Source of the DNA: Lethocerus indicus
Lineage: Eukaryota; Arthropoda; Insecta; Hemiptera; Belostomatidae
Direction: 5' to 3'
NCBI GenBank assembly: GCA_019843655.1
Contig: JACDQD010000011.1
Coordinates: 10,954,604-11,018,603 of the forward strand
Length of the DNA: 64,000 bases
Each line of letters starts with the position of its first letter. Position 1 is the first letter of the stretch. The notes beneath the pieces are model-generated. The model saw only the letters and a program-made list of their open reading frames with translations, was not told the DNA's origin and did not search any database. This document shows, piece by piece, positions 14,801 to 27,707 of the stretch. The translations under genes and the position numbers were made by a program.

Positions 14801-15660
14801 TCACGGACTTAAATTGGTCATTTTCATATTGCAATGGGAAAGAAAGCGAATTTGATGCATTTTCATGAAAACCAATCTATCATTCCTTTCACTGTAATAA
14901 CTTAGGCGTGTTGTAATTAACAAATTATCCTGCCAGTCCTAAGCGGTCTCTAATAATCAATCAGATAATCTCACAATTCCGTCCCCCCATCTACATTTTA
15001 TTGTCGGTGCACGACGCCGGAGGTTGGGTAGGACCCCGACTAATATACATCTCAAACGCAATAAGTTAGGACCCCGCCGGATTACCATACAGTTAGTCCA
15101 GGGTTCTGACCGGCCCATGAATTAACGGCAATTCACGACACGAATTGTAATTGTATTAGATCATGCCCGGGGTAAACTCTGAATTATCCCCACTAGGCCC
15201 CCGTGCCATATCTGTAATGGCTTCAAACAATTAGGGCTGCTTTAATAAATCCTCAGGAAAAATATATCCCAAGGGATATGCTCTTCTCGGATTGTCCGGT
15301 TAGGTAGGCACAACTTTTGTGTTTAGGTTAGGCGTTTAACAAAGTCCAAAAACGGCTTTATGTTCGGAGGAAGTATAATATGTTATAAGTCCTTAAATTC
15401 TAATACGGATCCTACCTTGGTTCGGCCCCCATCTGGAAGCGCCTGCTTTCTATAAATAGGACCGCTTCATTAGAACCACTGGGGAGAAAGGTGCTAGGGA
15501 CCTTGCCTTCAATGATTCTGTGATTGCTTGAGTTTATACACCCCTCCATAAGATAACATTGAAACATATGGAGCTGAGAGTCACACTGGAGAAATTCATT
15601 CTGTTATCTATTTCAGTAATATATATTAATCGTAGATATTAATTAAATTTAGCTTTTAAC
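8873..15660. other. Non-coding stretch, no gene seen
   Basis: Mostly AT-rich, with GC-rich patches around 9300-9620, 12480-12620 and 13830-14340. Open frames are all under about 80 codons from ATG and match no known protein. An odd-length inverted repeat, ATTATTG and its reverse complement around one A, sits at 11389-11403. Nothing else structured was found. Confidence 0.6.
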
Positions 15661-15678
15661 ATCTGAAACGTTTCAGAT
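15661..15678. promoter_or_regulatory. 18-bp perfect palindrome around AACGTT
   Basis: ATCTGAAACGTTTCAGAT is self-complementary over 18 bp. About 0.25 palindromes of 18 bp or more are expected in 64 kb. The core GAAACGTTTC does not match a factor I can name with confidence. The flanks are AT-rich and non-coding. A dimeric protein site is plausible but unproven. Confidence 0.4.
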
Positions 15679-18600
15679 ACAACTCAAATCAATAAGTGAA
15701 CCATTAATAGAGACTAGGAAATCGTGTAATACTTCATGTTAAAAATGAGTCCCCTATATAGTTTTATATTTTTTGTGGAGTGCACAGCTTACAGAATTGT
15801 GGAATGGCAAAAACATCTTGTTGTAACATTATCGCGATTCAACGCATTATTAAACTATTTTACACAATAATGGTGGTTGTTAGCGAACTCACTTCCAATA
15901 AATGTTGCCGAGCATTTACAAATATATTGACCAGCGTGTAGTGTATTGCGCCACGAGCACTAAAGCAATACACTGTGTTGGACAGATTACATTGCACGAT
16001 GTAGGCTGTGAAACCCCTTTGAATTGTAAATCCCTAGCATTAGCTGATGCTTACCCTTCTTCATTTGCTAACGGGCGGGTTTATGTTAGTCAATGTGTCT
16101 CTGATCTTGTCTTTGTCGTGGCTCCGTTGCCCGCTCGTCTTCCCGTTGCCAATAAACGTCCCATTAGGGAGCGCGTAGGGCTACCCCTCGCGGCCCCATA
16201 CATGCCCACACCGTCCATTTTTATTGCGTCCTGTCCGCGTGACCTTTCGGTTTTACGATTCATGAGCCTAATTGGGTTTAATCGGTACCGTCCGCGGCCT
16301 CCTCGGTTCCCCCGTGTACTCTGGGTGATGATAATTTACTGTATCGGTGGCGAACGAGGATTCGGCTTGTTATTCGTAATGAGACCTATAACCGTAGAAC
16401 CGTATTCTCGTATGTTTTGATTTCGTTTTTATTGTGTTATTTACGTTTATCTTCTACCCGTTACATACTCTGGAGCCATATAATGTGTAGATTACATGGT
16501 GTAAAATGTTCTTTTCCATACAGATTTGTACGATCATTTTTAAATATGCCCTTAGTTCATGATTTTATTTTATATGTTACTATGAAGTTTCTTTTTTTAG
16601 ATGCAAGTGTTCGTTATCCATTAATTATTATATTTATTATGATTTACTTTTAATTTTACTTGGCAATAATAATTTTGTAATGAATGTTGTTGAAGCTTAT
16701 TACATAACATGTTCTGATACAAATAATGAATGATATAATTTATCAATAATATAATAATAATAAGTTTCGTAAATAAAATAATAGGACATATGTCATATGG
16801 CACGCCATGCTTTACATTGAAATATGGTGTTGTTTAGGTATAATTTACGTCTTCACGATTTATTTTTAGATAAACACGACGCTATATTATGAAACGTTCC
16901 CTCTTGCCTTTTTTGCCGCATGCCCGGTGTTCCACTTATTTCACAGTGAGTTTCGTAGAAACGAAAGACCGCAAGAAACAGGACCTGGGGTAGAGCGTAT
17001 AACCCGGAGGTTCCATTAGTATTGTAAATAGCCCTAATGGGAAGACCGACCGAACGACCCCGTTAATGATAAGCGATCAAATCAGGGGGCCTAATTGGTT
17101 TATGGGTATTAATTGCGATCGCTTGCCCGGATAAGCGAGCCAAGAGAGAGAAAAATAGAGTTGGTAAAGGGGAATGAGAGAGAGGGTGAACCGGGACGGA
17201 GGGACGAGCCGGCCCCATTTTATTATAAGCAACAGTATGACCTCCCAGCTGGAATTTAGGGTTGCCAGATCTTTCTATCTCGTTCAAGATCTGGGTCTTG
17301 CTGTTTTTATAAATACAAAAACGTTAGTTTGGGCCGTATAAACCATTATTCTTCATTGAAATTAATATATTTTTTATATCCCAGTTGAAAATTTAAACTT
17401 GGTTCAAATTAAATTCCACACATCACGGGCAACCCAATTACAAAATTATGATCAACCCCGATAACGCGACGGCATGATAACACTGCAACGTTAATAACTG
17501 TAACCGTTGTTCGGCCGCGAAGATAATTAAATTTATTTGGGTGATAATTGGAAATTATCTACCCTCACCCCGATAGACAGATATTGTCTCCTGCCGAGAT
17601 GCTGGAAACCTCCGCCGTTAATTCTCCACAGTATGAATGTCTTCTTGGGTCAGTGCAGAGGTCCGCCGCTTTGGCGTATTTCAAGGAGCCGTTTGAAACT
17701 TTCTTATTGACTTGTGGAATCGGGTACACCCGACCGGGGGTGGGGGTTTTAATTAGGGACGAGATCGTAATTGGGTCCGTTAGATGCGGCTAGTCGTGAG
17801 AAAGGCGCTCCTTTATTCCTTTTCTTTCTGGGCGGGGGGTCGATCGGGTCGGGGTACAAATGAGGCGATCGCGACTCCAATCTGGGCCCGGGCATCTGGG
17901 GAGTGCCTCTTCCCCCCATGAGCAATTTACATGGCGGATTTACACGGCGTAATTAGAGTAAACCCCTCTCCCTCCCGACAACACACCGCGAACGGGACTT
18001 GTTGCGTCTTAATTATGTCCCCACTGCTACCCGATCGAGACGTTGTGACTTTCAACTTGCTCGTATTTGGTGGGAATCCTCTGTTTAGGCTCTGTGAAGA
18101 CAACTTAAACCCCTTCCCTAGCAGTAGACACCTGGAGTAGTCTCCTTATTTCATTAGTTTGTCAATCCTTCAACAGAATAGTGAAAAAGGATTCTTCGGT
18201 ATGTGTTCGGAATGTAAGAAGGAGCTATGGAATGTTTAATTCATAATGGAAATTGAGTGGGGAATCCTGATTTTTTCCATTTTGGTTGTTAGTGCAGGTG
18301 ATTCATTCTTGCAGTAAGGAATGTTACACGAATAATATGACGTTTTGTATGCATAATGGACGGATAAGTAAAAAAGGAATTCTAGTTTAGAATATTTACG
18401 GGGAGGCAGCGGCATATTGTAATTACTTACGCGTCTGTGAATGACGAGCGATAATAGAAATATTTCTCCTTTTCCTCTTTTTTCTGAATTTCTTTCGTAT
18501 CCGAAAAGTAATGTTTCAAAAACTTTAGGTCGCATTTTAGGTTGAACTGTCCATCACGATAGAACTACAAGTCGTGTTCTGCGATGGCCGTTCGAATTGT

Positions 18601-19829
18601 TATTGCAGTTAGGGCAGAATGAAAAGCTTTTACAACGCTTGAAAGGCTCTACATTAATTCTAGAACAGACCCATATTTGGGTCGCGACCCTCGCGTTAAG
18701 AAACACCTTAGTTCAGTCGGCCTGTTTACCCTTTCTCCGAACAGAGTGGTGGCGGTGACGCGTAATCGGCCCCCGGCGTTTTAAGTCAACGCGAAAGAGA
18801 AATGCGAGCCTAACTGGGTTACGCTTTGAAGGTTGGCTTTTGTAAGAATTTTCGGTCCCTACGCCCGCCTTGCGCCTTAATATAATGCTTACCGAACATT
18901 ACGGAACTGAATAACATTGTCCCGAATACATTTTTTTTCGATTCTTAGTAATTTTAATCTGACGGCGATAATTCCAGGGCCGTGACGGGCAACCCAAGTC
19001 TGTTATTTAATATTGGGTCCACCATTGGCGTTATATTATACGTTATTCAGTTTTAAATTTGCATCCATAAGAAGGATATTTACTTTTTTTGTTCATTCTC
19101 TCTTCTGGGTGGCATGTGTGAAAGGGTTACTTAGTGAGTTTAATAATTCTTATGAAACTCCAACTCCCATTTGTCGGTCATTCTTTCATACAACTACGCG
19201 TATATCTGATCCATGCAGATTGAAACCAGCGATACTATTCTTCCTCTACAGTTCCGCTATTTTGCCCTGGATTCGCCATATGTACATTTTTCCTTTTTTT
19301 TCATATTACGGACATATAACAAATGTGACTTGTACCTTCTGGATCTACCCCGTTTATTATAATTTGACGGCATTGAAATGGTACACTGAAAGTTTTTGCC
19401 GAATACTCGAAATCGAATATTTGAGGAGATTCAGTAACTGTTACGATGATTATGATACCGATTTTGCCGTTATTCATTGACCAGGTTATGACGTCGTGTG
19501 TTACACAACGCGTTACGAGACGTTATACTGTTATTCATTATTCCTTCCCGCTCTGTCTTGTCGTGAGTCATGAAGTGCCCTCTGCGGGGACTTTCTCCGG
19601 TGACCGACGAAAGCGAGAGATTGACCCGGCCAGGAATGTCATTGTGGAGATCATTGGCCTTTTTAAAATTCTGCGCCGGCTTTAACTAAGTCCAAGTAGC
19701 GAAGCCCTCATTACTAATTTCCGTGCGTCTCCTGACCGCAATTTGTCCGGCTTGTTAAATAGCTCGGGGTGTGATTTATATTCAAATCATGTCTGTGGAT
19801 GTAGGACGTGGTGTATATGATTGATGTTA
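15679..19829. other. Non-coding stretch holding the longest open frame
   Basis: This holds the longest ATG-initiated frame in the window (15902-16420, plus strand, 172 codons). It shows no signal peptide, domain or repeat and its composition is not protein-like, so I treat it as chance. A second long frame (19013-19480, 155 codons) is rich in hydrophobic and aromatic residues, as expected of translated T-rich DNA. A GA-rich patch lies at about 17140-17200, a G-quadruplex motif at 17830, and a 12-bp GC palindrome (GGGTCGCGACCC) at 18679-18690. Confidence 0.5.
17830..17854 (+). other. Canonical G-quadruplex motif
   Basis: Four runs of at least three G on the plus strand (17830-17832, 17834-17839, 17846-17848, 17851-17854) are separated by loops of 1, 6 and 2 nt. 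This satisfies the usual G3+N1-7 pattern. It lies in a GC-rich patch without any supported gene. Confidence 0.6.
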
Positions 19830-19901
19830 CTAATTGTTCTTTGTTTTTTTTCAGGTAAGAACAAATTCTTAATTCTTATTCTTCACTTCCTGATGGTGAG
19901 T
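19830..19901 (+). other. Candidate recursive splice site (ratchet point) A with 41-nt RS-exon
   Basis: A CTAAT branch-point motif (19830-19834) is followed by a T-rich tract ending TTTTTTTTCAG, with the AG at 19853-19854. A donor-like GTAAGA begins immediately at 19855, so acceptor and donor abut with no exon between them. From the putative branch A (19833) to the AG is 21 nt, a normal spacing. A second donor, GTGAGT, starts at 19896 and would define a 41-nt RS-exon (19855-19895). In Drosophila and vertebrates, recursive splicing of very long introns uses such a juxtaposed acceptor and donor, often with a cryptic downstream exon. The motifs are read directly; their use in splicing is inference. 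It could also be a small ordinary cassette exon or a chance match. Confidence 0.45.
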
Positions 19902-22407
19902 TTTCTCAAGTTTTTTTTATTAGATTTGAAATTAAAATTTAATATAATCCATCATCATATAATCTATAATTATATTAATTTACGAATTATTTAACAATGT
20001 TTTTAATCATCTATTTTTAATTGTTATCTTAATACTAGTAACGATTTCTAGTACCTATTCTCTTATACATTATAAAAATGTTAATCAAATTTGCGTTTAT
20101 CAGAAAATTGCAAACCCACTTCTATGCCACGAACACTTTCGGTATTTTGTTCCTACCTCCGAAGGGCTTGTAGAAAAGGTTTCTTCTTTTATTTTTTGAT
20201 AAATACGTCTGATTTATTCTCTAAGATTTATCAAAAGATTGAATCCATCGAATTTTTCGTCCAGCACGTTGATTAATGCGACGGGATTTCGTACAACAAA
20301 TTTCGAAATATTTATGTACGGGATAGAGCGAATAAAGAACTGAACAAATATAATAAGGCTTTGTGAAAATTGAAAGTAGCGTGGTAGGCAGTATTGATAC
20401 GGCCCAGTTATGCGAGTGGTCTTGACATTAGAGGTGGGGGTCGAGGCTGGCCGGGTCACACAGTAAGTTCACTACCAGGTAATTGAATCTTGCCGAACCT
20501 TATGTTACTCTGCTCTCTTATAACCGCAGATTGTTTAATTCAGTACGGCTATATTGAACTTTATTGAAATATTCTTGGGGAGGTAACAACGACAAGTATG
20601 TAACCGCGTTATGTAACAATTTAGTTGTTTCTTAGTGACTCATAAAACTATTCGGCATGCAGTATCAAGATAGTATAACGTGACCAATCTTCGTGAATTT
20701 TCTTAGATATTTTAGGTAAATTACTTTAGTGAAATTATTTGTTCTTTTAATTTACCTTCTTGAAATAATATTAGAGGGCGGGCGTATATTATATATCAAA
20801 TAAGAAACATATAATACACAGACACTAATTCTCTAATTAAAAATATAGATGATTTTGATTTCCTCCCACCACATCCAAAAAGCTCATGTAAATGTACACT
20901 TACTTATGGATGTGCTTGTGTAATGAATATGTCGTATGTTGTTGCCACGCTGGGGACGAAAAAGGTCAGGCAATTTATTCGTTCCAGCTCAACTTAATGT
21001 CTTCGTAGAAAGTAATTTGAGTTTTACATGCCGTACAAAAAGAATATTGTCTCCGGACGAGGAGATCCCCCTCCTACCACAACGATGAAAAAAGCGTGTG
21101 CACGGTTCGTGGGGCCCGATTACTTGCATTGCTCAATGGCATGAAAAATGAGCTCGCGGAGAGATCCTGTCCCCTTTTCCACTAAACCTCTGAATAAATA
21201 ACGATTCTTTCTCCTGAGATGTTGAGCTCAGGGGGAAGACGGGAATGAAAAATGTTTTTTCGATTCTCTCGTGAATTTCCGTGCCTGACTCCCAAGTATC
21301 GGCCACGAAAACGGAATAGTTTTTACCAAATAAATTGCGACCGCAAGGTAGACCTATTTGAAACAATAAAAATCCTACAGCTCTCAAATGAAAAGTGGTT
21401 TCATTTTAAATTTGACGTAATAAATGATTTGGATAAAGTGAAAGAATTTATATTCGCTTTAATTTTTTTTTAAATTTCGAAATCGAATCTCTTATAGGTA
21501 TTTCGTTTGTGCAACTATTCACTGGAGTTCGAATGCATAACACGTTAGCATTTAAGTTCACTTTTCCTCAGAGCGCTCCGTATTCACAGGGGGAATCGTA
21601 AATGTAGTCCTTTACACATTTTTCAGGGGGCCCGAACCAGTCCCGAGAATCCTTTTTGCGAGCGAATTTTAAAAGCGTCGCGCGATAAGTGGACCGGATA
21701 TTCGTCCCCATAAAAGGACTCTCCGATTCTAATACCCGGGCCCGAAAAGGAATATGTAAACGGTGGACGGAGGGAGTAGAATGAAGTAGGCTGGGAGTGG
21801 CGGCGGAGCTCGCCCGCTGTGCGATAGCGAGAACATGTTGGCAACGACAGTTGAAAGCCGGCCCCGGCAGTGTCGGCAGGAACACCTCTCGGGCCAGGGC
21901 TTTGGGGCCCCATCATTCAAGCCGGACCCAATAAATCCGGGGAGGGCCCCCATTTGTAGACAATGGGACTCGGCCGCGGTATTAAGTCATGTCGCTTCAT
22001 ACGTAACCTGTCAGTCCCGCCTATCTCCTCCACAATTCAGCCGCCACCTTCGCTTCCAGCTGACTTCAAACCCGAGTATCATCCGCTTTCGCCCGATAAA
22101 ATCCCCCCGATCTATATTAAAAATCGTTTCACATACATCAATCACTATTTAGGGTTTTCATATTCGTTACGTGCATTCAAAGAACTCTTAACGGCATTTT
22201 AAGAATTTAATTTCGATGTATACTATTGAAGGGGATTTGCACACGTGTGGGTTTCAAAATTTCTTGCATTCCAATCGCTCCTATCTATCAGTATGATCAA
22301 TATATCGTATTATGTTATGAAGAAACTATTTGTCCGACACAAAAATAAACTTCCTTTCTAGATTTAGTTGAACCGGGGCAAACATCCACAGTGTTTGCCA
22401 GTTCTGA

Positions 22408-22427
22408 TTCATGTTAGTTCATGTTAG
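22408..22427 (+). repeat. Two direct copies of a 10-mer
   Basis: TTCATGTTAG occurs twice head to tail with no mismatch. It is too short to indicate more than local slippage. Confidence 0.7.
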
Positions 22428-25400
22428 TAGTTTGTCTCATCCTGGGTATGAGAAATCATGGCGTGACTTCAACTTGCAGAGGCTTCTCAGCCTTACTGAC
22501 GCAGGAAAAGGCAAAGTTAAACAGAAAATGTTTAAATCGTAAGCAAATAAAAGGTGGCAATCTATAAAGCAAATTCTTTATCCTTTTGTCGGGTACCGGT
22601 AAGGGGGCGGAAGTTGGAATGATGTGTGAATACTTACTTATAACATTCATGCGATCTGTCCAGACAGAGGTAGACTGTGCTTCGTAAATACCATAAACTC
22701 TCAGATCTTAAGATGTGCTTCGTTGTTCCGCAAAGTTTTGCATATCTGGATTATTTATTGAAATAAGGGAGGTGCATTTGTCCGACATTCTTAGATTTCA
22801 ACATCTTTTCTACGATTTGCAGTTCTCCTTACGCTAATTTTGAAGGTGAAGTTTTGTCACATTTTGAGTACCCCGAGTTTGTTCGCCTGATTCAAATTGT
22901 TGAACATTCGTCCGGTATAAAGTATTGATGGAATTTAGATATTTATTAATGTTGGTTAAGCCTACTCGGTAGTCAGGAATGGAGCGTGAAATGGTGGTTC
23001 GCAGGCTCGGGTCCTGTTGCGGGAGCGATACCTCCCGAGATTGTATCAGGTTCCGCCCAACCGATCAACTCGGGCCATCGATATTGACCGGGCGTTGATA
23101 TTGATTCGGCGAGTTATTTTTCGGCCTCCCGATCCGCAACTCGGAGGCGCCTCATCTATTAAAGCCGTGTCATCTCAAAATCCAGAACTATAAATCATGC
23201 CCCGATTAGATCTAGTCCCGGCCTCGGCCCCCCGACTCTCAGGCTTCTTGGTTAGGAAACAAAATTTGGGTCATGGATATTTGTTTTAAATAATATTTTA
23301 ATTATCGGTATCGGAAATTTGATTCAGCTTCACTGCTACGAATCACATATGAAAAATATATTCAGTAATGCCGCATATTTCAAACTCACGTGACGCGCGC
23401 TCAGAAATTAAATAGATCGCCATTTGCAGTTAAATTGTGTCTCGTTTACTTTTAAGGGCAGTTTGTGAGATACTGAAATGCCATTAGTGGAAGAATTTAA
23501 TATACCTTCCCCTTTGTAATTTCATTAGTTTTAAGCTTCATAATCTCTGCTGGTTGAAAATTCCGTTCCTAATTTGATTGAAATAGAGATCATAGTTCAA
23601 TTAATTTTAACCTGGCCAAGGACTTGAAGCCCGGTATTGCTCTGACCCTTTCCAGTAGTATGCCCCGCCCCGGAATGTTTAATTGGAAATCGTCTCGTAA
23701 TAAGCTTTCGCTGTGCAACTCAACCGGATTGCGCTCATTCACCGTACTTTAATAGCATTATACCTACACATTACTGCTTACAATATTATTTAGCGGTATT
23801 AACACTATATTTCATATCTTTTGCATCAATACAATGAGCACAAATGCAATACGCCGCATGAAAATCAATTTCTAGTTTAGTAGTTCTAGTGAGGAAAATA
23901 ATTTTAAAAGAATACTGAAAGTAACTTGCATTTATTTTGGCATCGATTACCCTTTCGAAATATCATTTTTTGAAAGTCTTTGGAAAAAGATACGCTGGCA
24001 AAACCCGATAGAGGTATCGCAGAAGTACAAGTGTCCGGGAGATCACACGGCCCGTCTTATTTCAATTGGTACAGCCCTGCCCATTTGGCCGGGCCCCTGT
24101 CTGAGATCCCATAAATAGGGAGATAATCCCGAAATTTGTGGTTGGGGTTGATGCATGGGACGACTTCATTGAAAACTCCCCGGAGTCCCGTTGGACGCCT
24201 AATGCCTCCTGACAACCTCCCTCCCGGCCATCCATCATCGGCTAACGCAGTACGGATTTATACTCGCAAACGTTTGGCTTTCCGCTGTTTTGAAACCGAC
24301 CCGATTATTTATCTTTTAACGATTTATTTAACGTAAGATTCTGTACCGGTTGTATGAGAGTCGAGGATATACACTCACTCGGCTATGAAAGTTTATTTTT
24401 CCCATTTTTACACTTACGTATTCTTATGCATATTATGACGATTTACATTACTCCTCAGATCGTTTTCGTATGTTAATTTTTAAATATAACCCGCTTCTAG
24501 ATCATGTACACTAAATTTTGGAAAATATTTTTTACTTTTAGAACAGAATTAGATATTGCATTGTTGAGAAACCTCGAAGAAAGGAAATCGGTCTTTTGTT
24601 AATCCCTCACTAGCCCCCATATAGGCATTTAAATTTTATGATTTTATTGGGATTCTCCCTCCATTTGATCTTGTACAAGACCAGTTTCGGCTCCTAGGTA
24701 TCTTCAATAAATTAGTGAATAACCACGTCGTATGCGTCCTCTGCACTATCACAGAGAAATGGTGGTCGCTTTCAACCAATTGCCTTAGGATCCAGTTTTG
24801 AAAGATGAAGTTCAGAGATTAAACGGGCCTCCGGGCGATGTTCAAGGGAGATCGCCCTAGGGTTGGGCTCACCTCGCGAGCGGTAGGAAAATATATGGGA
24901 GCCCGAGGTGAGAGATATAAGGGCTAAGGCCGTGGACCGAGATGGGGCCGTGTGGGAGTGAGATGTGGAACATGGGCCCCGGGGCCGATATGGGCCCCGC
25001 TGCGTCATATCTGTACCGCGCCTAGTGACAAAACGTGTTCAACCGTTTCCCCGGACGTGTACCCAATATTGTTCGCACCGGCGGGACCGATAAACCGGAC
25101 TGGGTATGAACACGGTAAACTCTCCGCCTAACCCCACGCTCTACAAGGAGTCGCGTGCATTCGTAATAAACCTTGGTGGACGACAACGCCTGGTAGTCCG
25201 CAGCGTCTCTCGGTTACACGGGGATGGTATTTTTCGCCGTATTTATTACCATAAGAAAATAGTAATCCACAGTCCCGGTATCGAATTTCAGTACGCCATA
25301 AACTCTTGATTTTATATCAAAGATTGGAATTGTACCTTACTGACCCTTTGAATTCAGTTAATCATCGGGCATGCCGTATCACAGATGCCCAAAAAATAGT

Positions 25401-25828
25401 TCTTACCAGATAACTAACTGAAAGTCATATTTGTATTACAGAAAGTTATTTAAAAAATTGTAATCAACATGTCAATTTTCTGTTTCTTCTAGAAAATATG
25501 GTTACTAACTTAGTTCAAATGTTACCATGTAGAAAGTCATTAGTAATTTCACTTTAATTACGACTACTCCCTCATATGCGTAATTCGTGTACGGACCGAA
25601 ATGTCAAAACATCCAAACTACGTATCTTGGAATGAATTATATGCGTAATACATGAACTAGCAGATTACTTCTTCTGGCGATTTTTACGATGATTATTCTT
25701 ACTTTTCCCGCGTTTGCAATTATGAAGTACCGTTCGCGACATAACGATACTTCAGCGAGTGCCGACAGAATATTTGGGCCTAATTTATTTGAGCGGCTGT
25801 GGGCGTAGCACTTCTTGTTTTAAAACGA

Positions 25829-25843
25829 CCAATTAGTAATTGG
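25829..25843. promoter_or_regulatory. Inverted CCAATTA pair (7+1+7)
   Basis: CCAATTA and TAATTGG are exact reverse complements around a single G. Each arm holds an ATTA homeodomain core. The arrangement would suit a homeodomain dimer, but the length is only moderately beyond chance and no functional evidence exists. Confidence 0.3.
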
Positions 25844-27405
25844 AAAGTATCATGTTTGGGGGCGCACCGTTATCCCCGGGGCTGTTTAACGGGCTAGAGG
25901 TGGAGGAGGCAGAAGGTAGTCGCCTAGAGGGGGAAGCGGTCCTCGTTATAATTATCTAGGAGGACTCGTTGGCTCCCTTTTAATCTGACCAGTGTCTCTC
26001 CCACTCCTCGTGTAATTAGAATATTGGCTCGTTAAACTGATATTCTAATAAGAGGGCTCTGGCCAGCCCGTCGACCTCGCTCACGGCCGGTGGCCGCATT
26101 TCTACACGACGCCCCCCTCCCGATCTCTGCTAGTATACCTACCAATAATTTGAAGACAACATTGAAATCGCTCGGTTATTTCGGAATCCTTTCGTCGCCG
26201 AGTTATATAGTAACGGCAATGTCTGTCTTGTTAATTATAACTATGAAATTATAATTATATTCCGGGGTGTCAGGAGGCATGTAATGGTGTATGATTAGAA
26301 CAACTATAGCATGAGATTGTCATTTATTTCCAAACTCGTACATATGAAAATGAAGAGGACGGAGACAAATGTGGATCAATATTAACTAAGTTATTTAATT
26401 GCCCATATGTATTCCGGTTGAACTTATTTAAAAACGATCCACAGTGTGAAAGAAATATGGAAATCTGATTCCTTTTCTGACGCAGCACAATTAACCGCTG
26501 TGGGTTTGTATTACTTCGAAATTTATTCGTCGATACGCTGAGGGTGTATTATTCGCCGACATTCCGCATTCCTCAGCGATGATTAGTGGAAACGAAACGC
26601 ATACTTATCGCCGGCACTTTTTCATTTATCGGGCAGTCGGTTTGATTCCGACGCCTACCGTAAGATAACAAGTTCAATAAATCCTCTTTTTAAAGTGTCT
26701 GCCGGTCGGCCCGTCTTACAGTTCCTGTATCCACCCGTGGCGGGCGCATATTTTATCAGAGGAGGAAATAAGCCATTATAGTTCCAGTTCCTCTCCTGTG
26801 TAATTACTGGGGCCCCGAGCTGGTTCCTCGGCGTTCCCCACCGTAGACACTTCCGGCGGCCATTCTACCCCGGATGTACTTCCGGAGTTGACGGGCCAAT
26901 CGGATCCGGGGTCGGCCCCTCCCCTCGGGGTTGCCATTTTAATTAGGAACCCCGTGGTAATTATTCGCGGCTCACCCTCCCCCTCCCACACCGCTGGCTA
27001 CCATTGGTCTGCCATCCAGACGCGGGATATATGTCGTTTTAAGCCGGAGGATATTAAACCTCGCCGTTTAGACTCGCGTATTAAAGTTTACAAATACTCA
27101 ATTTACTATGTTTATGGAGTAGCCAAATTTAGAGTTTGGTAGACCGCCAGGTGTTACCAAAGACCGGTCGATACACATAAAACGGGCGGTGTTAATACGA
27201 ACTTTTTCTATATCGAAACTCGTTTTCTAAATGCTCTCATTTTCATACCGGTCTAGTGTAATGTGAAAAATTAAACCCCCTAAATTATTGCCCCGATACT
27301 TTATTTCTCGATATATCCGAGTCTTGTAAATCCAACGAGATTAAATCTTTTACAATAATCTTGTCATATTTCAAAAACAGAGGTCCGCCGGTTAACAAAA
27401 AAATC

Positions 27406-27416
27406 GGGGGGGGGGG
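27406..27416 (+). repeat. Mononucleotide G11 run
   Basis: Eleven consecutive G residues in a GC-rich patch. A second G11 lies about 290 bp downstream at 27697-27707. Run length may vary between individuals or assemblies. Confidence 0.85.
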
Positions 27417-27612
27417 CGGTCCTAATGATATCCGGCCGCTTAAACGTATAATCCGGAGCTGTTGACACCGCAGTATCGGTCACGCCCGCCCCGCTCTCCG
27501 CCGTTATAAATAATAACGACAAACGTGTTTTGCTACATCTGCATTTTCGCGACATTAATCTCCCCTGCTCCGAAGTCGCCACTCGTTACGTAGATACAGG
27601 CTCTCGGAATAA

Positions 27613-27634
27613 TTGCGCAATAAATATTGTGCAA
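27613..27634. repeat. Short hairpin, 9-bp stem
   Basis: TTGCGCAAT (27613-27621) pairs with ATTGTGCAA (27626-27634) across a 4-nt loop, with one G-U wobble. It is too short for a precursor RNA and no role is evident. Confidence 0.5.
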
Positions 27635-27696
27635 GCAGCCTCCGGGAGATTCGCCCTTGAACTCCGGGTCTACCGGTCAGTTGCATATTCCCGCGT

Positions 27697-27707
27697 GGGG
27701 GGGGGGG
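27697..27707 (+). repeat. Mononucleotide G11 run
   Basis: Eleven consecutive G residues, the second such run within 300 bp. Confidence 0.85.

Noticed and set aside
15902..16420. 172-codon plus-strand open frame, the longest from ATG
   Set aside because: About one frame this long is expected by chance in 64 kb on six frames. The translation has no domain, no biased composition and no splice or promoter context.
18209..18220. miR-1 seed-like GGAATGTAAG
   Set aside because: The match breaks after the seed and no complementary arm lies within 100 bp.
19013..19480. 155-codon plus-strand open frame with hydrophobic segments
   Set aside because: T-rich DNA yields Phe/Leu/Ile/Tyr-rich translations that mimic membrane proteins. 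No family signature and no supporting signals.
21568..21953. Three overlapping minus-strand frames
   Set aside because: Frames in three registers of one GC-rich patch reflect low stop frequency. None has a recognisable product.
23212..23224. 13-nt match to the 3' part of miR-92 (CTAGTCCCGGCCT)
   Set aside because: The seed region does not match and no precursor hairpin can be drawn. A 13-nt partial match to some microRNA is expected by chance.
26636..26652. tRNA T-arm-like stem-loop (5-bp stem, loop TTTGATT)
   Set aside because: No matching acceptor stem, D-arm or anticodon arm upstream. The loop lacks the invariant TTC.
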